Shown here one piece after another: positions 6,198-8,344 of a stretch of DNA of 8,344 nt; the stretch's first letter is position 1, and each line of letters starts with the position of its first letter. Origin of the DNA: Acidimicrobiia bacterium (GTDB lineage: Bacteria > Actinomycetota > Acidimicrobiia > Spongiisociales > UBA5794); NCBI GenBank assembly GCA_013695075.1, contig JACDBE010000379.1, positions 1-8,344 of the forward strand, written 5' to 3'. Under the pieces are notes generated by a model that ran no database searches, had not been told where the DNA came from, and worked only from the letters and a program-made list of their open reading frames with translations. Both the position numbers and the translations under genes were made by a program.

Positions 6198-7208
6198 ATG
6201 CCCTATCGCGCCGAATACATCTGGATCGACGGACAAAAGCCCACCGCCAAGCTGCGCTCCAAGACCAAGATCGTCACCGAGGGCGAGGCGCCACCGATCT
6301 GGGGTTTCGACGGGTCGAGCACCGAGCAGGCTCCGGGCAGCTCGTCGGACTGCGTGCTGCGACCGGTGATGGTCAAGCCCGACCCGATTCGCGGCGGTAG
6401 CGATCTGCTGGTGCTGGCAGAGGTGCTCGACATCGAGCTGGAGCCGCACGAATCCAACACGCGGGCTGCCTGCCGGGCCACCGCCGAACGCTACGCCGGG
6501 CACGAACCCTGGTTCGGGATCGAACAGGAGTACACCTTCTACAAGGACGGGCGACCCCACGGGTGGCCCATTGGTGGCTTCCCCGCCCCTCAGGGTGGCT
6601 ATTACTGCGGGGTGGGCGCCGATGAGATATGGGGTCGGGATATCGTCGAAGCGCACACCAAGGCCTGCATCGACGCCGGCATCTCGATCTCCGGCACCAA
6701 CGCCGAGGTGATGATCGGTCAGTGGGAGTTCCAGGTCGGGCCGCTGGGCCCGGTGGAGGCGGCCGACGAGCTGTGGATGGCCCGCTGGCTGCTGTACCGC
6801 ATCGCCGAGGACTTCGACGTCTCCGCCCACCTAAACCCCAAGCCGGTCGAGGGCGACTGGAACGGCGCCGGCGCCCACACCAACTTCTCCACCAACCAGA
6901 TGCGGGACAACTACGAAGCGGTGATCGCCGCCTGCGAGGCGCTGGGCAAGAAGGCCGATGTGCACATCCAACACTACGGGGCCGGGATCGAACGGAGGCT
7001 CACCGGGCTTCACGAGACCGCACCGTGGACCGAGTACAACTACGGGGTGTCCGACCGGGGTGCCTCGGTGAGGATCCCGTGGCAGGTGGCCAAGGAGGGC
7101 AAGGGCTATATCGAGGACCGCCGTCCCAATGCCAACTGCGACCCCTACGTGGTCACCCGGCTCATCACCGAGACCGTGTGCAGCTACCTCGACGGCGAAC
7201 CCATCTGA
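6198..7208 (+). CDS. glnII: Type II (eukaryotic-type) glutamine synthetase
   Basis: The 336-residue protein is a full-length GSII, the decameric form shared by eukaryotes, rhizobia and actinobacteria, which makes glutamine from glutamate and ammonia with ATP in the cytoplasm. Landmarks: AEYIWIDG (5-12), WGFDGSST (35-42), metal glutamates E109 and E111 in GIEQEY, E170 in GTNAE and E177 in GQWEFQ, H227 in GAGAHTNFS, flap E273 in GLHET, nucleotide arginines R287 and R292 in DRGASVRIP, and EDRRPNANCDPY (306-317). Every catalytic position I can place is intact, in contrast to the divergent type I homologue, so this is probably the working glutamine synthetase here. GSII enzymes are not controlled by adenylylation, so control should be transcriptional. 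ATG 6198 has GAGGAGG (6184-6190) 7 nt upstream; an in-frame ATG at 6069 would extend through the operator. The next gene is convergent, 15 nt beyond the stop. Confidence 0.95.
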   Translation: MPYRAEYIWIDGQKPTAKLRSKTKIVTEGEAPPIWGFDGSSTEQAPGSSSDCVLRPVMVKPDPIRGGSDLLVLAEVLDIELEPHESNTRAACRATAERYAGHEPWFGIEQEYTFYKDGRPHGWPIGGFPAPQGGYYCGVGADEIWGRDIVEAHTKACIDAGISISGTNAEVMIGQWEFQVGPLGPVEAADELWMARWLLYRIAEDFDVSAHLNPKPVEGDWNGAGAHTNFSTNQMRDNYEAVIAACEALGKKADVHIQHYGAGIERRLTGLHETAPWTEYNYGVSDRGASVRIPWQVAKEGKGYIEDRRPNANCDPYVVTRLITETVCSYLDGEPI

Positions 7209-7223
7209 CCAGCGGCTGGTGCC

Positions 7224-7796
7224 TTAGCCGGTGATGGCGGGGCGGGCGTCGGCGAAACCGCCGGCCATGGCTGCGGCGGCAGTGGTGTACTGGTCGAGGG
7301 CGGCCAGCCTGCCCTCCGATCCCGGCTGGTTGGCGAACCCGTCGAGCATGGCGGCGGCGGCGGCGGCGAACTCGGTGGCCGCCTGGATCACACCCGCCCA
7401 CACGTCGGTCGCCCGCTGGGGGACTTCAAGCGCCGCGATCTCCGCCGCCAGCGCTTCGGAGCGTGCCACCAGGTCGGTGAAGGCGGCGTTGGTGTCGGCG
7501 GAGTTGGCGGTGTCGTCGTCGTAGTTGGTGTTGATCGTCTGCGCCTCCTCGGCCATGGCGGCGGTGCGGGACGCCAGGTCGTCGACCGCAGCCAGGAACG
7601 CCGCCTGGGCGGGGGGAAGCGTTGTGGAGGTGGCCGCCCTCGGCGGTTCGCTGGTATCGGCGCTGGCGACGGTGGTGTCCGACGGCGCCACCGGTGCCGG
7701 GGGCAGGGCGGTGACGAACAAATAGGTGAAGCCGATGATCCCGGCGACCACCAGTGGGAGGATCCAGCGGCCGTGCTTGGGGTCTGCCCTGCTCAC
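7224..7796 (-). CDS. Membrane-anchored protein of unknown function
   Basis: I do not recognise this protein. From GTG 7796 it has 190 residues: a short basic N-terminus (SRADPKHGR), one transmembrane helix (about 11-30, WILPLVVAGIIGFTYLFVTAL), a Pro/Ser/Thr linker (31-62), and an Ala-rich, mildly acidic helical domain (64-190) probably outside the membrane. An NTNYDDDTANSADTN segment (88-102) is the only polar interruption. Longer starts exist (ATG 7862 or ATG 7832), but ATG 7862 would overlap the divergent gene. GTG 7796 lies 7 nt after a TATCTT hexamer, which suggests a leaderless transcript. Ala-rich antisense frames can mimic such proteins in high-GC DNA, but the signal-anchor, linker and domain order, and the absence of a better frame across the interval, support a real gene. 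The start is uncertain. Confidence 0.7.
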   Translation of the reverse strand: MSRADPKHGRWILPLVVAGIIGFTYLFVTALPPAPVAPSDTTVASADTSEPPRAATSTTLPPAQAAFLAAVDDLASRTAAMAEEAQTINTNYDDDTANSADTNAAFTDLVARSEALAAEIAALEVPQRATDVWAGVIQAATEFAAAAAAMLDGFANQPGSEGRLAALDQYTTAAAAMAGGFADARPAITG

Positions 7797-7803
7797 GGCC
7801 GGA

Positions 7804-7809
7804 AAGATA
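7804..7809 (-). promoter_or_regulatory. Candidate -10 element of a leaderless promoter for the membrane-protein gene
   Basis: On the minus strand TATCTT (7809-7804) is followed by 7 nt and then GTG at 7796, which would be the first transcribed base. No ribosome binding site precedes the GTG and no clear -35 is visible. Leaderless mRNAs with TANNNT about 7 nt before the start codon are common in actinobacteria. Confidence 0.35.
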
Positions 7810-7842
7810 GCCGGGCCGGCGGCTTGGGCCATGAACCGCCGG

Positions 7843-7848
7843 TAGGGT
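7843..7848 (+). promoter_or_regulatory. Candidate -10 element of a leaderless promoter for the SDR gene
   Basis: TAGGGT at 7843-7848 fits TANNNT and lies 6 nt before ATG 7855, so transcription could begin at the start codon. No -35 is apparent. The same bases contain AGGG, which might instead act as a poor ribosome binding site, so the two readings compete. Confidence 0.35.
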
Positions 7849-7854
7849 GACCCG

Positions 7855-8344
7855 ATGGACATCGCCGGACGGGTGGCGCTGGTGACCGGCGGCGGGGTCC
7901 GGGTGGGGAGAGCGTTGGCGCTGGGATTGGGCCGGGCCGGTGCCGATGTATTCGTCCACTACAACCGGTCGTCGGCGGGCGCCGAGGCAACCGCGGCCGT
8001 CATCGCCGCCGGCGGTACCCGGTCGGCCATCGGGTCCGCCGACCTGGCCGACCCGGCGGTTGCCCCCGATCTGGTGGCTGCGGCCACCTCCGCCCTGGGA
8101 CCGGTGTCGATCCTGGTAAACGCTGCCTCCGGCTTCCCCGCCGACACCCTGGCCGACGTAAGCATCGAAGGATGGCAGGCCACCATCGACTTCACCCTGG
8201 CGGGACCGGTGTTCCTCACCCAGGCATTCGCCGCCGCCCTCCCCGCAGATGCCGGCGGCGCCGTGGTCAACATCACCGACGTCAAGACCACCACCACCCC
8301 GTACCGTAAGCACTTCAGCTACATGGTGGCAAAGGGCGGCATCG
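7855..8344 (+). CDS. Short-chain dehydrogenase/reductase, pteridine-reductase-like, 3' truncated by window edge
   Basis: The first 163 residues of a classical-size SDR are present; the frame runs off the right edge. The Rossmann nucleotide motif is TGGGVRVGR (11-19), with the Arg of the NADPH-preferring TGxxxRxG form. HYNRSSAGAEAT (35-46) after strand 2 and LVNAAS (87-92) follow, and the catalytic YxxxK is Y156 with K160. The usual catalytic Ser about 13 residues before Tyr is not obvious; D142 in NITD lies 14 residues before it, recalling PTR1/FolM pteridine reductases, in which Asp replaces Ser. HYNRS is also common in that group. A role in reducing dihydropterins or folates is therefore possible, but SDR substrates are hard to predict and the C-terminal substrate loop is missing. 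The start is ATG 7855, where similarity begins directly; it is divergent from the membrane-protein gene with 58 bp between start codons. Confidence 0.85.
   Translation, partial: MDIAGRVALVTGGGVRVGRALALGLGRAGADVFVHYNRSSAGAEATAAVIAAGGTRSAIGSADLADPAVAPDLVAAATSALGPVSILVNAASGFPADTLADVSIEGWQATIDFTLAGPVFLTQAFAAALPADAGGAVVNITDVKTTTTPYRKHFSYMVAKGGI

Noticed and set aside
7208..7220. Inverted repeat ACCAG-CGG-CTGGT between the convergent glnII and membrane-protein genes as a terminator
   Set aside because: A 5-bp stem with a 3-nt loop and no T-tract on either strand is too weak to call, though the position is suggestive.
7426..8313. Open frame of 295 codons on the minus strand over the membrane-protein and SDR genes
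   Set aside because: Its composition (runs of Gly, Arg, His, Gln) is that of a shadow frame, and it conflicts with the SDR, whose motifs are unmistakable.

Overview
The window is high-GC DNA, almost entirely protein-coding, with GC-biased codon third positions and several GTG starts. It looks actinobacterial. A WhiB-like iron-sulfur protein is close to diagnostic of Actinomycetota, and a GlnR-type regulator and an actinobacterial-style type II glutamine synthetase agree with that. The overall flavour (GlnA2-like synthetase, NUDT19-like NUDIX, low similarity to Streptomyces outside the best motifs) suggests an uncultured deep branch such as Acidimicrobiia. That placement is an inference and no search was run. 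No RNA genes, mobile elements, CRISPR arrays or convincing intrinsic terminators were seen.

Layout, left to right. (1) 2-829 (+): the 3' part of a long-form NfeD membrane protein cut by the window edge. (2) 927-1184 (+): a small WhiB-family [4Fe-4S] protein with a candidate promoter and a strong ribosome binding site. (3) 1248-2842 (+): a NUDIX hydrolase (NUDT19-like) and a metallo-beta-lactamase-fold hydrolase (LACTB2-like) overlapping by GTGA, hence translationally coupled. (4) 2928-4064 (+): a secreted coiled-coil/M23 (LytM) peptidoglycan endopeptidase with its own candidate promoter. (5) 4078-6045 (-): a two-gene operon of a GlnA2-like type I glutamine synthetase homologue followed 6 nt later by a GlnR-like orphan response regulator. 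(6) 6198-7208 (+): a canonical type II glutamine synthetase, divergent from the operon. (7) 7224-7796 (-): an unknown single-pass membrane protein. (8) 7855-8344 (+): an SDR resembling pteridine reductases, cut by the right edge.

The most interesting part is 4078-7208, which reads as a self-contained nitrogen-assimilation module: two glutamine synthetase homologues of different types face away from each other, and the regulator expected to control them is the second gene of one of the operons. Their shared 152-bp intergenic region holds four AC-ending half-sites at exact 11-bp intervals, the spacing known for GlnR operators, so GlnR probably controls both directions and its own synthesis. Two deviations stand out. 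The regulator's receiver domain lacks the phosphoacceptor aspartate and most of the acidic pocket. The type I synthetase homologue has lost residues near-universal in true glutamine synthetases (flap Glu to Asp, and two ATP-site arginines to Gln and Leu). It may therefore make a different gamma-glutamyl product or have a regulatory role, leaving the type II enzyme to do the glutamine synthesis.
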